Shown piece after piece: positions 10,901 to 35,500 of a stretch of DNA of 64,000 nt. Position 1 is the first letter of the stretch. Every line of letters begins with the position of its first letter. The translations under genes and the position numbers were made by a program. Under the pieces are notes generated by a model. The model saw nothing but the letters and a program-made list of their open reading frames with translations, did not search any database and had not been told where the DNA came from. The stretch spans positions 13,180,369-13,244,368 of the forward strand of contig NC_043958.1 in NCBI RefSeq assembly GCF_902148855.1. The letters are read 5' to 3'. The stretch is from Sphaeramia orbicularis (lineage: Eukaryota > Chordata > Actinopteri > Kurtiformes > Apogonidae).

Positions 10901-12429
10901 TGGGTGTTCACTTTAGCTCCACATACAAGCAGGTCAGAGACAATAAGGTGCTGATTAGTGGCAGCTGCTATCTGAAGTGCAGTCTGTATTAAGAGAAAGA
11001 CTTTAAGAATCCAGTTGTGTAAAGGAATATGTGTAAATGTTATTAAAATGTAAAGCATACCTGTCCATTGTGCTCTTTGATATCCAATGAACCATTCAGA
11101 CCCATTTTTGCAGCAAGCACATACGCCAAAGCCCGTCTACCTTGAGCCACTGCTATGTGAAGAAATCTTACAGAAAGAAGAGCAGTATGACCCAAACTGT
11201 AAACTATAAATATGACCAAAACTGTGACTTTCTGTTTTTATAATACATACGTGTCACCGTCTGCATCTTGCATGTTCAGCTGCTCAGGTGAAACTCCTTC
11301 CATTTTCATTGCCTCCTGCTGGATTTGCCAGTTAAATAAAGTCATTTTAACCTCTACAGTTGGAGCTGCTTGTCCCTGCAGCAGAGAGGGATATTGCAGT
11401 TGTTGTGAGGTGAAGAGACTGTTCCCAGGAGCAGCATTCAGGACATAATCAGGGATATTTGGGTTTACTGCCAGTGGAGTGGTTAAAGGTTGAAGACTGG
11501 AATCGTTAGGGAAAGCTTCTGATCTTGTATATTTTAATTTATGCTCTGGGATGTTGTCTTCCTCTGAGCATTTCCATTTCTGAAAGAGATATAAAAGTAG
11601 GTTGTTATTCTGAGTCTGCTGCCCTCTTTATTGAAGCCACACCTAAATGTTTTGCATACTAGTCGTTAATGTTGTTTGTCCTTCCTCATAGACATAATCA
11701 GGTGTTGCACATAGACAGCATATTCTTCCAACTAACAGATAAAATGAGTGATCATAATTAACAAAAACCTAATAACAAATCTCATATTAAACCTGTTTTC
11801 CTTTTTAATATTAACTCACTTGGCGTCTCAGCATTAGCAGCTCTTTCACGGTGTTCCTTCTATGCACAGATGGTCTGGGATCAGTAATAATAAAGTCTAA
11901 ACCACAGTTAAAAACACAAAGATGAGCACAGAAAAGGAAAGGTCTCAATGTGTCAAAGATCATGTCTTTAAGTGAACTCATTTTATAACAGTTTTATTTT
12001 ATTTATTTACTTTTTTTATTACAAGTGGTCTGCAAATAAAATTTACTGCATAGAAAACCTTATTTTACATGATGTTCTGTAAAATAAATGTAGTTTTTTT
12101 CTGCTGTTTTTAATTGTTCAGTTACTTTGCAGTATTTTAAACTTGCTGATTCCAAAAGTAAACAACAGAAGTCCAACACACCAGTAAAACTTCCTCATTC
12201 CCTTGCAACATGGGTAGTTGATGTTTCATACCTTTACATATCCCATTACGATACTAAAAATGAATAAAAACTCCTGACCTTCAAAATTCTGGCTTCCACC
12301 GCTGTCTCTCCAAGTTGGATCCAACATCTTTAAGGGATCATGAACACTGAGCTCTCCAGGAAGTGTTCTGTCAACACAGTGTCGTGAGGTATTAATGACT
12401 TCAGCATATACATGACTCACTCCCTGCAT
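7903..12429 (-). CDS. nfkbiz: Nuclear IkB family ankyrin protein, IkB-zeta-like
   Basis: Ten exons join in phase: 12429-12279, 11896-11820, 11579-11251, 11166-11061, 10983-10837, 10203-10140, 10066-9894, 8700-8590, 8217-8050 and 7941-7903, giving 454 aa. An upstream in-frame TGA supports the chosen ATG. The N-terminal part has VKELLMLRRQ, matching the VKELL segment of IkB-zeta. After LFNWQIQQE, ankyrin repeats begin at about residue 185 with DADGDTFLHIAVAQGRR, followed by DIKEHNGQTALQ, WGRSPLHVCAEKG, NYDGLTPLHAAV, RKSGRTCLHMAAEEAN and GNTALHIVSSL. The tail LVPEGPTGEKVRRILKGK resembles the IkB-zeta C-terminus. Family members bind NF-kB p50/p52 in the nucleus and tune inflammatory genes. The linker before the repeats is far shorter than in human NFKBIZ (about 718 aa). 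NFKBID is less likely because its tail differs. Confidence 0.85.
8701..9893. other. Large nfkbiz intron
   Basis: The intron between the exons at 8590-8700 and 9894-10066 holds AT-rich sequence and a short A-rich run near 9157. No transposon or RNA gene is recognised. Confidence 0.4.
10262..10739 (+). repeat. nfkbiz intron segment with a copy at 3083-3573
   Basis: It lies between the exons 10837-10983 and 10140-10203. The match to the lectin spacer covers nearly the whole segment, with small indels. Confidence 0.85.
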
Positions 12430-14690
12430 GTCACCACAAGATCAGAAATGAGGAACAAAGGCCACAAACTGTCCCTCACCTGCCCCAACTTCCTGATTGC
12501 AAAAACTAAAAGTGACTGCACCTTAAAGCTCATCCTGTTTTTTTTTTTTTTTGTTTTTTTTTAACACACATTAAATACTGTAATAATATTAACCATTACA
12601 ATATTTTATGAATCTTAAAATTTATAGAGAAAAACCTGGTTTGTAAATTGACAATAATTTTCAAGTTCTACAAAGTGAAGTTAGAAGCTTACAAATTAAG
12701 ATGAACGACACCACTGGAACATGTGCATGGTTTCTGAGAGCTGAAACAGTCTGTATAATGAATGCTGAAGTGCAGGTATCGAATTCCGTTTAGTTAGAAC
12801 AAACCACTCCCTCGTTATCTGCTTCGATTTGTTGGGTTTTTCCCCCTGAGGAAAGGCAGGTTTTGCTTGGACTGCAGCCAAACTTCACGTGTGCTAGTTT
12901 GAGTGTATCTGACAGCAGCGGACAGGCTTTTCTGTAAACACTTAACAAATTCCTCTATGGATTTACAACTTAATGATCAGAAATGAGGTGATTACATGAT
13001 CACAACATAATTTTTAATCTCTTTTTATAATGTGACTGTATAAAATCCAAGCACAGTGTCACATTTTGTCTCTTATGGTACATAGTTTGCATAACTTGTA
13101 CAAGGATATACACGGTTTCCTCATATTCAACCTCTGACTGCTCACTTGTTATATTCTACTTTCTTTTCATCAATCGACACATGTATACTTGAACATATTT
13201 AATGTGTTACAAGCTTAAAAAGAAAAAAGAATTATATACATTCTTAAAGGTTAGGAATACAGTGTGGATGAGGTAAAGGGAACAACATGCAGTGAGTGAA
13301 ACCACGGTAACATTGTTTTGACAATATGACAGAAAAAAATCCCAATGACTTCACAGTTGAAAGGTCTTGAATGATATTTTCCTGCTTGTAAAAATTCAAC
13401 ATTTTTTGACAATAACTCACTTCAAGCTTTTATTCAGTACAAATACGTCCCTTTGTTAAAATTCATAATTACCAAAAGAACCTTTGGACGCTCATTTCAT
13501 ACCTTGACCTGACAACACAGTTCCGTAAATAACTGCTTAACTATACAAAGCAACACAAAACCACTTAGTGAACAAAACACTGGCTCTACTTCCAACCTTC
13601 ATGTCACATTAGTTGTACTAACCTCCACACAGACGACAAACATGACGGATGTCAGGCAGCAGAATAAATACTGACACATTTCTATTGTCTTAAGATTAAT
13701 TTTTAACCTTGACAATTTGTCAGAGAGCTTGTTTCATAAGTCACATTTGTGTGATTTATAAAGCTCTACTTACATTTAAATTAAATTTACCCAAAAGAAC
13801 AATGGCCCTTCATTTTAGTGCAATAAACCTTCAGTGACAGCAGTCTGAGAAGTTAAATCATATTTGCATACAAATCTTTGCATAACGTTTTAGATTACTA
13901 CAGATAAAGTAGCGACAAGTCAGTTAAATGCAAAAACATATTAACAGGATCTAGTTTAGAGAAACATTAATCTGTAAAGTTTGCAAATGTAGTCAATGTT
14001 TCTCTTCACACTTGTGTCTAATTCATTCTTGCCCTTCATTGCATGTTTGTGTATTACATAAAACAGTGCTGAAGTCTAACATTAATCCATTTACAAAAAC
14101 AACCTTTGAATCTGTTCCCTTCCTGTTTTTCTTTCACCCAACCCTAACTGTGTTCACTTTCTGTCTGTTAATACACAGCTCCAAAACAAATAAAAAAACC
14201 AAACATATAAAGTGCTCTAAAAATTGTTCCTGTAGCTCATAGTGGATGGTCTTGCAAAAAAACAAAAACAAAAAAAGAAGCATGACCGCTAAAGGGTAAT
14301 AAAGCAATAATGCATCTAAACAGTGTACCTCTGTTGACAGTCATGAAGAGATTCCAACTACACATTTTATCACTAGTAGTTTCTACATAAATAGGCTCAG
14401 AAATTCATACAGAATCAACATAATTTAAAAAAAAATACTGCATGCACACCGCTAAAATGAATGTACCAATGTGTTCTTCACTGTTGCACAGAACCATTAT
14501 ATCAAAAATAAAGTCTCATTAGTCAGTTTAGATTTCACTTAGATTTTCCAGCAGGTGGGAGGATTCAGCAGCAGTGACTCGACTCTTTCTTCTGGAATGC
14601 CTGATAGAAATGAGTGCAACCAAGAATCCAAGCGGTGGTCCATTGTCAGTCCATGTTCCTCTCTGCTTTGATGCCTCCTGCCGTCACAGT
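12430..14690. other. nfkbiz 5' flank and gk 3' UTR
   Basis: From about 13420 to 14690 the sequence is probably the 3' UTR of gk (minus strand). Between 12430 and 13400 lies the 5' flank or a noncoding first exon of nfkbiz, with a poly-T run at 12539-12562 and an E-box-like CACGTG near 12886. No other gene is seen. Confidence 0.4.
13429..13434 (-). terminator. gk: Likely polyadenylation signal of gk
   Basis: This is the first AATAAA on the minus strand after the gk stop codon, giving a 3' UTR of about 1.26 kb. Confidence 0.4.
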
Positions 14691-26871
<12,181 letters not shown>

Positions 26872-27336
26872 GGCGCCGTTCATGGGCAGCCCTAGAGCTT
26901 TGGCACCTACAAGGATAGGAAACCGATTATCGCCGGCAGAGCGGCTCAAGTGTAACCCAAGTCGGCCTGTCGGTCAGTCGCGGCCTTCGCACGTAACCGT
27001 CTCTCGGTGATGACGCAATCACTGTCGTACTTTGTGCTGTCAGATACAAAACAGGTTTTTACCTTTTGTTTCTTACACCTAGCTCTCTTTAAGATGTATC
27101 CATGACGCGTTGCTTTTTTTTACTCCACACAATTCATTCGCTTAGTAAGTTATATCGAGTTTTTACAACAAATATTTTTGACACTCACTGACACTCTACC
27201 TGTACTAAGTTCTTAGTTTGTTTGTACTATATTGCACTTGTCACCTTCTTCATAGCAACTTCTTACAGCTGCACATCTTTAATTACTTTTACATTCAGAC
27301 TGACTCCATCCAAGTCACTGAAAAAGAAAAAACTTG
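26872..27336 (-). promoter_or_regulatory. gk: gk promoter region
   Basis: The stretch from 26872 to about 27020 is richer in CpG than its surroundings and includes TGATGACGCAATCA (about 27007-27020), a CRE or C/EBP-ATF-like site. No TATA box is seen. The rest up to the tRNA has no recognised feature. Confidence 0.4.
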
Positions 27337-27408
27337 TTCCCATACCGGGAGTCGAACCCGGGCCGCCTGGGTGAAAACCAGGAATCCTAACCGCTAGACC
27401 ATATGGGA
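27337..27408 (-). tRNA. tRNA-Glu, anticodon TTC
   Basis: The 72-base cloverleaf has acceptor stem TCCCATA/TATGGGA, anticodon stem CCTGG/CCAGG with loop TTTTCAC, and T arm CCGGGTTCGACTCCCGG. The internal A box (TGGTCTAGCGGTTAGG) and B box (GGTTCGACTCC) are intact. On the minus strand a T-run within 27323-27334 follows as a pol III terminator. It lies alone between gk and wbp4. Confidence 0.97.
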
Positions 27409-27519
27409 AGCCATGCACGAATCGGTCGAGCGGAGAATAATAAAGGTACTGGTAGTAGATGTGTTTCTGTTAGATGTCCGGAATATAATGATTTCGGGTC
27501 AATGATTGTTCTCTAGTGA

Positions 27520-27640
27520 GGGGAATTCCGGCTCTTTTTAGAGAACCAGTTCTTTTGGCTCGGCTCATTAAGAAGAGCCGGCTCTTTCTGCTCCAAAGTG
27601 GCTCTTCAGATTTTTTGGTGCTTAAATTAATTTATTACCA
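27520..27640. repeat. GAGCCGGCTC-rich interspersed repeat
   Basis: Contains GGCTCTTTTTAGAGAACC, AAGAGCCGGCTCTTTCTG and AAGTGGCTCTTCAG, a motif set seen at the ends of some teleost hAT-type elements. Only one end is visible, so the family is uncertain. Confidence 0.45.
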
Positions 27641-28439
27641 ACAATAATGTAAAGTTATGCGCAATATGAATTACTAATGTAAAAAAAAAACATGCACCAT
27701 GTCAAATGTTTATGTAAATGTAAATACACCTTTACTTATACACTACAGAGTGATTAAAAATAAATAAATTAGAAAGTGCAAAAAGATTTGAGCTGGCTCA
27801 CAGGGCTTCTCTGAGAAGTCAAAAGTGAATTAAGCATAATATTCAACCACACAGGAATGCAAGTAAACAATAATTTCTCTTGTTAATCAAGAAATAAGAG
27901 TGTGCTTTTTTGGTACATTTGAAAATTGATTATAACGAAATAATTATATTTTATCATTAAAAATATCAATCCAGTTCAGTTACTATATCTGTCTAAATGC
28001 CGTTTATATATGCACACAACAAGAAGAAGATATATGACAGAAACAAACTTAGGACCAGGAAATATTCCACAAAAAGCTAACTGATAATTTCAGAAAATGA
28101 AAGCAAATATGTGTGTGTGCTTCCAAGCGAGTAAAAAGGCAAGAGTCGTTTTTGTGACAATTGTAGCAAAGTAAATAATGATACATACAAAAAACAAATA
28201 TACACAGAAGCAGAAGAGCATCTATTCAAAGTCACAAGTACAGTATTATCTGGATCTTCTTTGTGATGTTAATTTCTCTTACTCCACAAGGGGTCAGTAA
28301 AACATCACAAAGGTTTTGAGTTTTTTTTTCCATGGTAAACAGTGACTACAGGGCTATTAAGCTTGTACTTGGGCAAATCTGTTTCATTATTCATGTCACC
28401 ATGTCCTATTCTTATTTCCTTATGCATTATTTTAAAACA
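27641..28439. other. Spacer, no recognised feature
   Basis: AT-rich sequence between the repeat and the wbp4 promoter. Confidence 0.35.
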
Positions 28440-28603
28440 TCTCATTAGACTTCAACCCGCAGGCTCTTGCTTTCCGTTGACGGACTATGATGTCATCACT
28501 AGGGGACGGTGTTGTCAGTACTTGAAATGTGTGAAACGATTGTTTTCTTTTCTTATTTCATTGTACATTTGTAACTGATAGCTTGTTACTTCCGAAACAT
28601 AAG
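28440..28603 (+). promoter_or_regulatory. wbp4: wbp4 promoter region
   Basis: Higher GC than the flanks, with a CRE-like TGATGTCATCA near 28490 and an ETS-type ACTTCCG near 28588, just upstream of the first coding bases. There is no TATA box. Inferred from motif and position only. Confidence 0.4.
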
Positions 28604-31600
28604 ATGTAAGTAATAACAAACATTTTTTATTTGTGATGTTGGAAATATGGCTCATAATGCAGTGCATTCACACTACTTACTCATAAATATAGCCAGTGGT
28701 TAAAGTTAGCTTTCCAGGCTAATCTTATTCATGCTATGCTGGTTTATTATGCTTATTTTTTTTAGGGCTGACTACTGGAAGTCACAGCCCAGGAAATTCT
28801 GTCAATACTGCAAATGCTGGATCGCGGACAACAAGCCTGTGAGTGTGCTATGAAACGCAGCAGTCGTGTAGATGAAAATAACGTCCATGCAATGCTAATA
28901 TGCTTTCATGTTTTTTGGTCTGCAGAGCATTGAGTTTCACGAAAGAGGGAAGAATCATAAAGAAAATGTGGCTGCCAAAATTTCAGAGGTATTTGTAAAT
29001 TTGTCTCCCATTCTGTGTTAGGATGAATGAACTGAAATGAAATGAATACTGAATGAACCTACATGCTTATAGTATGAACCTCAGAATCAAGAGTAGTATT
29101 GCTGTAATAAATTAACATGATGTGGTGATGCTATGAATTAATATACCTGATTAGAATTCCATGTTTGGAATCTTCTTTTCCTGTTAATAGTAATATCCTT
29201 GGTGTAAGTGCTCCCTCACAATACATTTTAATTAATGATATGCATAAACATATATTCGCTATTGGGGAGCATATTTTTTATTCACGCTACTTATCATAAA
29301 TACTTACAAGTTAAAAAAAAAAAAAAAAAAAAAAAACTGCCCCTCTTGGCACCACTCTCAGGACTGGCAGGAAAGATAAGGTCCAGACACAACACTTTCG
29401 ACTTGAAAGCTGTTATCCTCGTGGTCACTTGCAGATGCCTCTCAGCTAATCATATGGTTTTCTCTGCAGATTAAAAAGAAGAGTATTGAGAAGGCAAAGC
29501 AAGAGGAGCGTATGTCAAAAGAGTTTGCAGCAATGGAGGAGGCTGCACTGAAGGCATATCAGGAAGATCTGAAGAGGATGGAAAGGGAATCAGGTACATG
29601 TGTGCCATTTTATTAATGTATGTGTATTGTTAAAGCAGTAGCATTAGTCTGTGATTCTACTGAAATTTGTTTTTGTTTTAGGGTCAGGTTCACAAGCTCA
29701 AACAACAACAATAACACCACCACCACCAATAAGAAAGCCACAGGTCCAACCTCAGAAACAGCCTCAGGCTAAAAAAAAGCACAAGCAAGCAGAGAAGAAA
29801 GACAAGAAGCCCAGAGAGCAAACAGAAGCACAGGTCTGGGTTAAAGGAAAGACAGATGATGGCCATGTGTACTATTACAACACAATAACTGGAGGTGAGA
29901 GTAACTATGATTATGGCAATATGTCATGTGTAATATGCTTTGTTTGGAGTTGGAGTTGCTGATTATGCTCTATTACTGTTTAGAATCTCAATGGGAAAAT
30001 CCAGAGGGGTTTCAGGAGGGGAGCTCTTCCTCACAATATGGAAACACAGAGGTTAGTTTTTCTTTATGTATTCAAATTAAGTTTACTCTGTTCCATAATA
30101 ATAATAATAATCTGCACTGACAACCTCATTATTTCTCTGCAGAGCTCCTCAGGATGTGCTTGGATGGAAGCAGTCAGTCCTGAGGGTTATACTTATTACT
30201 ACAACACAGAGACTGGAGGTTGGGTCATTTTTAAACGCTTAAACTCTTTTGTTTGCTCTTTTGTTTTGTGTGTCTTTTGTCATTTCTTCAAGGACATAGT
30301 CAGTGCATTTGCATAAACATGTTATGGACATTTTGAAGTTGTACATTTGAATACTTAGGGAAATCTGCAAAGTTTCCTCAACTTCGCAAAAGAAATTATG
30401 CTCACTTGAAGTGGTTATTGCCTTTTTCGCAAAGTAGCTAATGGATGTAATGAGAAATATAAACACTTTTTTCAGATAAGTTGTGAGATACTGAACAACT
30501 CATCTCACATGGTTGATGTATTTATTATAGCGCCATAAAGCACTAAAATGTGTATAATAGTGGCTAAGATGCAACAGGCGATGTGTACAAATGTGAAGAG
30601 ACCATATTATTTATTGATCTTATCCATGAAAAAAGTATTGCAGCTATTTTAGATGGAAATAAAGAACAGGAATGTTCTACATCTGTTCTGTGTATTACAG
30701 TCATGTGTAACGTTATCTGTAGCTCCACCTTTTAATGACTCCATGACGCCAAGTTTATTCACCCCAAACCTGTTTATGGAAATACACTTAATCTGAATTT
30801 ACTTTTAATGCTTTGATATGCCTGTTTTGAATTCACTTGATTATGGAAACCAGGCAATATATGCTTTACCTTCCTCACCTCTCAGAATCCAGCTGGGAGA
30901 AGCCAGCAGACTTTCCTTCTGATGAAACCAGTGGGTTGAACACAGACGAGGAGAGTCAGGAGGAGCCTTCAACCGCCCAAGCAGAGCCACTTTCAGGAGA
31001 AGAAGAGAACTCGAATGGAGCCCAGGCACCTCAGGAAGTCACAGCCACTGAACAAGACACCCAGCAACCCAAAGTCCCAAAGATCAGCTTTAGGGTGAGA
31101 GAAATCCTGCCAAAGAGTATTACCTTGCTATTATCCAGATTAAGAGTTTAGTCTGACAAACTTTCCCTTTCAGAAAAGAAAAGCAGAGGTCGAACCCTCA
31201 GTGGAAGAGGGAGAGGATAAAGCAGGTGATGGTTGTCTGAAAGAAGACACTGAAGAGCAGAAAAAGGAAGAAGAGATCCAAACCACAACAGCTGAGCCTG
31301 ACGTGAAAAAAGAAGAAGAAAAGCCAGTACAGATACAAGCCAAGAGACCAAAAGCAGCCAATCCATATGGAGCCTGGGAACAAATCCAGGAGGAGGAAGA
31401 TCCATAGTAAGTATCCACTATAAGAAATTAGGAGTTCACACTGTCCAAATCTAGTTTCAAGTCTTAAATTGTTTTCTTTCCTCCCCAGTGTGAAGGTGGA
31501 CTTACAGTTGCCACAGGTTGAGGGAGCTGAAGCCACAGCTCAAGCAGAACTTCCACCAGAGCCAAAACACAAGTTCAAAGAACGCGTCATTACCTCCCTT

Positions 31601-31690
31601 GGTGACGAAGGTGGCTCTGCTTCATTCAGAAAAAACAAGACACAGAATGGGAAATCCAGAAGCCTCCGACAGAGAGACAATGATGACTGA
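28604..31690 (+). CDS. wbp4: WW domain-binding protein 4 (FBP21)
   Basis: Ten exons join in phase: 28604-28605, 28766-28838, 28926-28988, 29470-29593, 29682-29894, 29984-30051, 30143-30218, 30886-31094, 31174-31406 and 31489-31690, giving 420 aa (human about 376). The start codon is split AT|G across the first intron; the protein begins MADYWKSQPRKFC as in mammals. Order of parts: a matrin/U1C-type zinc finger (CQYC...HERGKNH, residues 10-35), a lysine-rich coiled stretch, a proline run, two WW domains (VWVKGKTDDG...SQWENP and CAWMEAVSPEG...SSWEKP), an acidic middle, and the conserved tail GKSRSLRQR. The protein is a spliceosomal component that binds proline-rich splicing factors and activates splicing. 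Its 3' end faces mtrf1. Confidence 0.97.
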
Positions 31691-32105
31691 TATGTACTTC
31701 ATGTCAGAGATGTGGACAATGAGACTTTTACACAAGTTTGCCCTTTCTGAAGCATATTTGTCATTTAGTTGCACCATTAAAATGTTAAAGTTTATTAGGA
31801 TTTTGTTTTTCATCTCTGAGAACTTTTAAGTATAAAATCACTCATTTTCTTTTAAAGACAAAAACTAAGTTTGGCTATAATACCTTTTCTTTCCTTTGAC
31901 AGGAATTGAAATGACAAAATATGACTATAGATAATTGGTGTTATCTCATGTATGAAATACTAGTGTGGTAATCACACATTTCTGTGCAGATACAAGCCTC
32001 AGGGGGAATTAAAATATATTTTACCAGTCTAAATCATTAAAGAGAGTAATGCATTTTTTGTGATTACTTCAGTAGTTGTCATATTTGGTCAGCAAAATAC
32101 TTGTA

Positions 32106-32111
32106 AATAAA
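32106..32111 (+). terminator. wbp4: Polyadenylation signal of wbp4
   Basis: AATAAA about 415 bases after the stop, before the convergent mtrf1 3' end. Confidence 0.5.
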
Positions 32112-32589
32112 ATTGAATGAAAGGTAGATTTTATGGAGGGAAACATATTGGAGGTCTGATGGTCAGTTGGTCTACAAATGCAGGGAGTGACTTGATTCTG
32201 ATCGTGTGTGTATTAAGGAGATACGTAGGTGGTGCTACCGCACCCACTTGGCAAGAAGCATCAATGGCACTAATGTCTGTTCAGAGTCAATGTAAAATGT
32301 CAGCTGTACAAGATTTTACCAGACTGTTTTCCAGGTTGAAATAATAGTTGTTTTCACCAAAAGCTGAAGTGCAATTTAAAAAAACTGTCATAACACAAAA
32401 ACATTTTTAATTTTTATTTTAAAAATATCTTAAATTATTTCTGAGGAAAGGATGCAGTTTTTCTTGTACTGCAATATTTGCAAAGCAACACAATGCACAT
32501 ACATGTCCATAAATATGAATACAATATAGATCAGCTCTGGTGTGCAATGAACAACAGTAGTTACCAGTTACTGTGTTCAGTGGTGGCTA
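32112..32589. other. Convergent 3' ends of wbp4 and mtrf1
   Basis: On the minus strand an AATAAA at 32413-32418 probably ends mtrf1, about 175 bases after its stop. The two poly(A) signals are about 300 bases apart. No gene lies between. Confidence 0.5.
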
Positions 32590-35500
32590 TCAGTCTGCAT
32601 TTGTTTCAGACTCATTTCTTTTCAGGCTGATGCTGTTCTCCACCAGCTCCAGAAGAGACTCCCTCTCAGCATGTTCCAGGACATCAGAGATCAGATCACC
32701 AAGAGCCTCCCCTCCTCTCATGAACTCCTAAGTATTGACCATAGCAGATTAAATATCAGTGACTGACCTTACAGAAAGAAAATATATTCATAATGTACAT
32801 TAGTTTGGATACACTGGTAAATGCCTGTTGTGGTGTAAAACCATGATAATCTGTCATTGAGGTTGGAAGGTTTCACACAATTTGGCTAAATGTTTTCAAA
32901 TTTTTCACAGTTCCTAACTTTTCATATTCAGAGTCAATGTCCTTTTACTTGCCAACATGAGAAAATCTTGTGAAATTAGCCAAGATCTTATTAAAAGTCT
33001 ACTGCCAGTCCAGTTTGTCCTGGAGAAGAAGTTTCAAATGTCTGAAAGTGACAGTCATCTGTTCAAATAACAGTACATAAATATGATATGAATAAATAAA
33101 TATGAATTACTGCATCCAAAGACATGGATAATAAAGCTTAGACAAAAATGAACATGTATAGGAAGACGATCTTTAGCATGGCTCCTAAAATGGTACCAAC
33201 ATGCCTTAAGACCAACAAAGTCAATCTGAACAAACATAACATTTGTGAGCTGCATTAGTTCAAACATTTCTGCATAGTTTGGTTTGAAGTTGATGGAAGG
33301 TTACCAATTCAACAGACCATTTAACGGCAATGCCACCAAATTTTGAGTAAATCTGATCAAATAAATTCCAGATTTTCATATCATCAAATTATGTGACATA
33401 TCAGAATTTTACTTGAACTGACTGAACTATCAGAGAGAATACAAAGTGAAATGAAGCCTGGAATTGTGAAAACTTTAAATGCCTTTAGCCACTCTGTAAA
33501 CTTCCAACCTCCATTGGAGACATACCTTTATATCTCTGGTAACATAGCCAGTCCTGTGGTCTGTGACACGATCCTGGCTAAAGTTGTATGTACGGATCCT
33601 GTCAGACTGAGAGCGTGTCCTCACCTGTAATAAATGGCATGGGTGTAAGGAAGTAAAAAAAGAGAAGAAGGTTTACATCCCTGAAATTTCCTAATAGAGA
33701 GAATTTAGATGATAAATCTGCCTTGTGGGTTCAATCACCTGCTGCTTCCGTGCTGTGTCCCTTTGCTCAGTCTCTTTACCCATCATGCTCTGGTAAAGCC
33801 GGGCCGTCAGCATGCGCATGGCAGTGTCTCTGTTCTGAAGCTGAGAGCGGGACTGCTGGCACTCCGCTGTGATACCTAGAGGGAGGGAAGAATGTTATAA
33901 AACAGATGGCAAAAGATACATGTATGTATGTATGCATAAATGCCCAGAAATCTAAAGGCTTGATCACTTGACTTGTCCAGAACTAAAAGATCAGAGCATA
34001 TTACTCCGGTTCTAAAAGTCTTTACACTGACTCCCAGTCAGCTACAAAATAGATTTTAAAGTTCTGCTCCTGGTCTACAAGTCACTGAATGGTTTAGGTC
34101 CAGAATACATGAATGAGATGTTAATAGAATATAAACCCAGTAGGGCTGAGGTCAACTGAGCCCCAGATGTGAACATTTTTAAATCCAGGTTAAAAACCTT
34201 CCTCTTTTCATGTGTTTATGAGTAAACTCTTTCTAATCTTGTCTTTTAAATGCACTTTTTTATTTTAATGTCTTGCTTTACTCTATTTTAATTTTAATGT
34301 TAATTTTAATGTTTGATTTTATTGCATTTTAAAATCACGTTTTATCTCTGATGATTTTAATGTCTTTTTTTCCCCTTTTTTATTTTTAATGTAATAGCAC
34401 TTTGAGTTACCCTGTGTATGAATAGTGCTATACAAATAAACTTGCCTTGCCTCATCTCACCTGTGGGAAGATGAACAATGCGCACTGCACTGTCTGTGGT
34501 GTTGACACTTTGGCCCCCTGCACCTCTGGATCTGAATGTGTCGATGCGAAGATCCTTTTGATCAATGCTAATGTCCAACTATGAAAGCAATACAGCTGTT
34601 AATAACATTAAAACACAGAAAACAAAGTTGTGATCAAAGGGCAGACCATGAGGAGAACAATGTTAGTGTACCTCAGTCGGCTGAGGCAGGACGATGACAG
34701 TCATGGTCCCTGTGTGGATGCGTTGCATCCTGGAGGAAAGACCCACCTCAGGGATTCTCTGCACCCGGTGTGTTCCCCCCTCATGCTTCAAATGCCTGTA
34801 AACATTCTCCCCAGCTATTCGAACCGCTGCATGGTGCAAACCACCTGAGAGACAGTTAATTAATTATAGACCCAAACATCCATAATCGACCAAAACTATC
34901 TGCTGATCTAAACTGTTTAATACCTGTTGATCCACTAATTCTATTAATATATGTTTTGGGAACTAAAATAAAAGTAGCACTGGGTCTTTATGGGTTAATC
35001 TACATCTGAGGTCTACTGAGATAAAATAAACATCTGCAGAAGGAGTCATAAAAAATTTGGGGGTGAAATCAGTCCTTTCATTTTTTACATACATCAGTAC
35101 AAAACATACATGGTGATTATATAAAAAAAAGACTGGTCACGATTCTCAAGCTTGTTTGTCAATTCAAAGAGACCTGAGTGGGTTGAGTCACCTGTCAGTG
35201 GTGGTGGTGGTGAGGGTGGGGGGTTATTACTGCTGTCTATTGTTCAGATCCTTTTGTCTTAGATCAAGCTGTAACATCAGTGAGTTTGGAGTTATTCTGC
35301 TCACGTGTTTTACATGGTTAGTTGTTTATATCCTTTGTATTATATCAACATCTTTTCCATCATAATTTAATCTGTGTATGGAATTCCTGACAGACACGAC
35401 TCCTCTTACCCAGAGTGCTTGTGAAGCTGACAGAGATAGACAGTCCATATTGCAGTCAGAGGAGAGGACTTAAAAGCAATGAAACTTGTTTATCTGCTTA

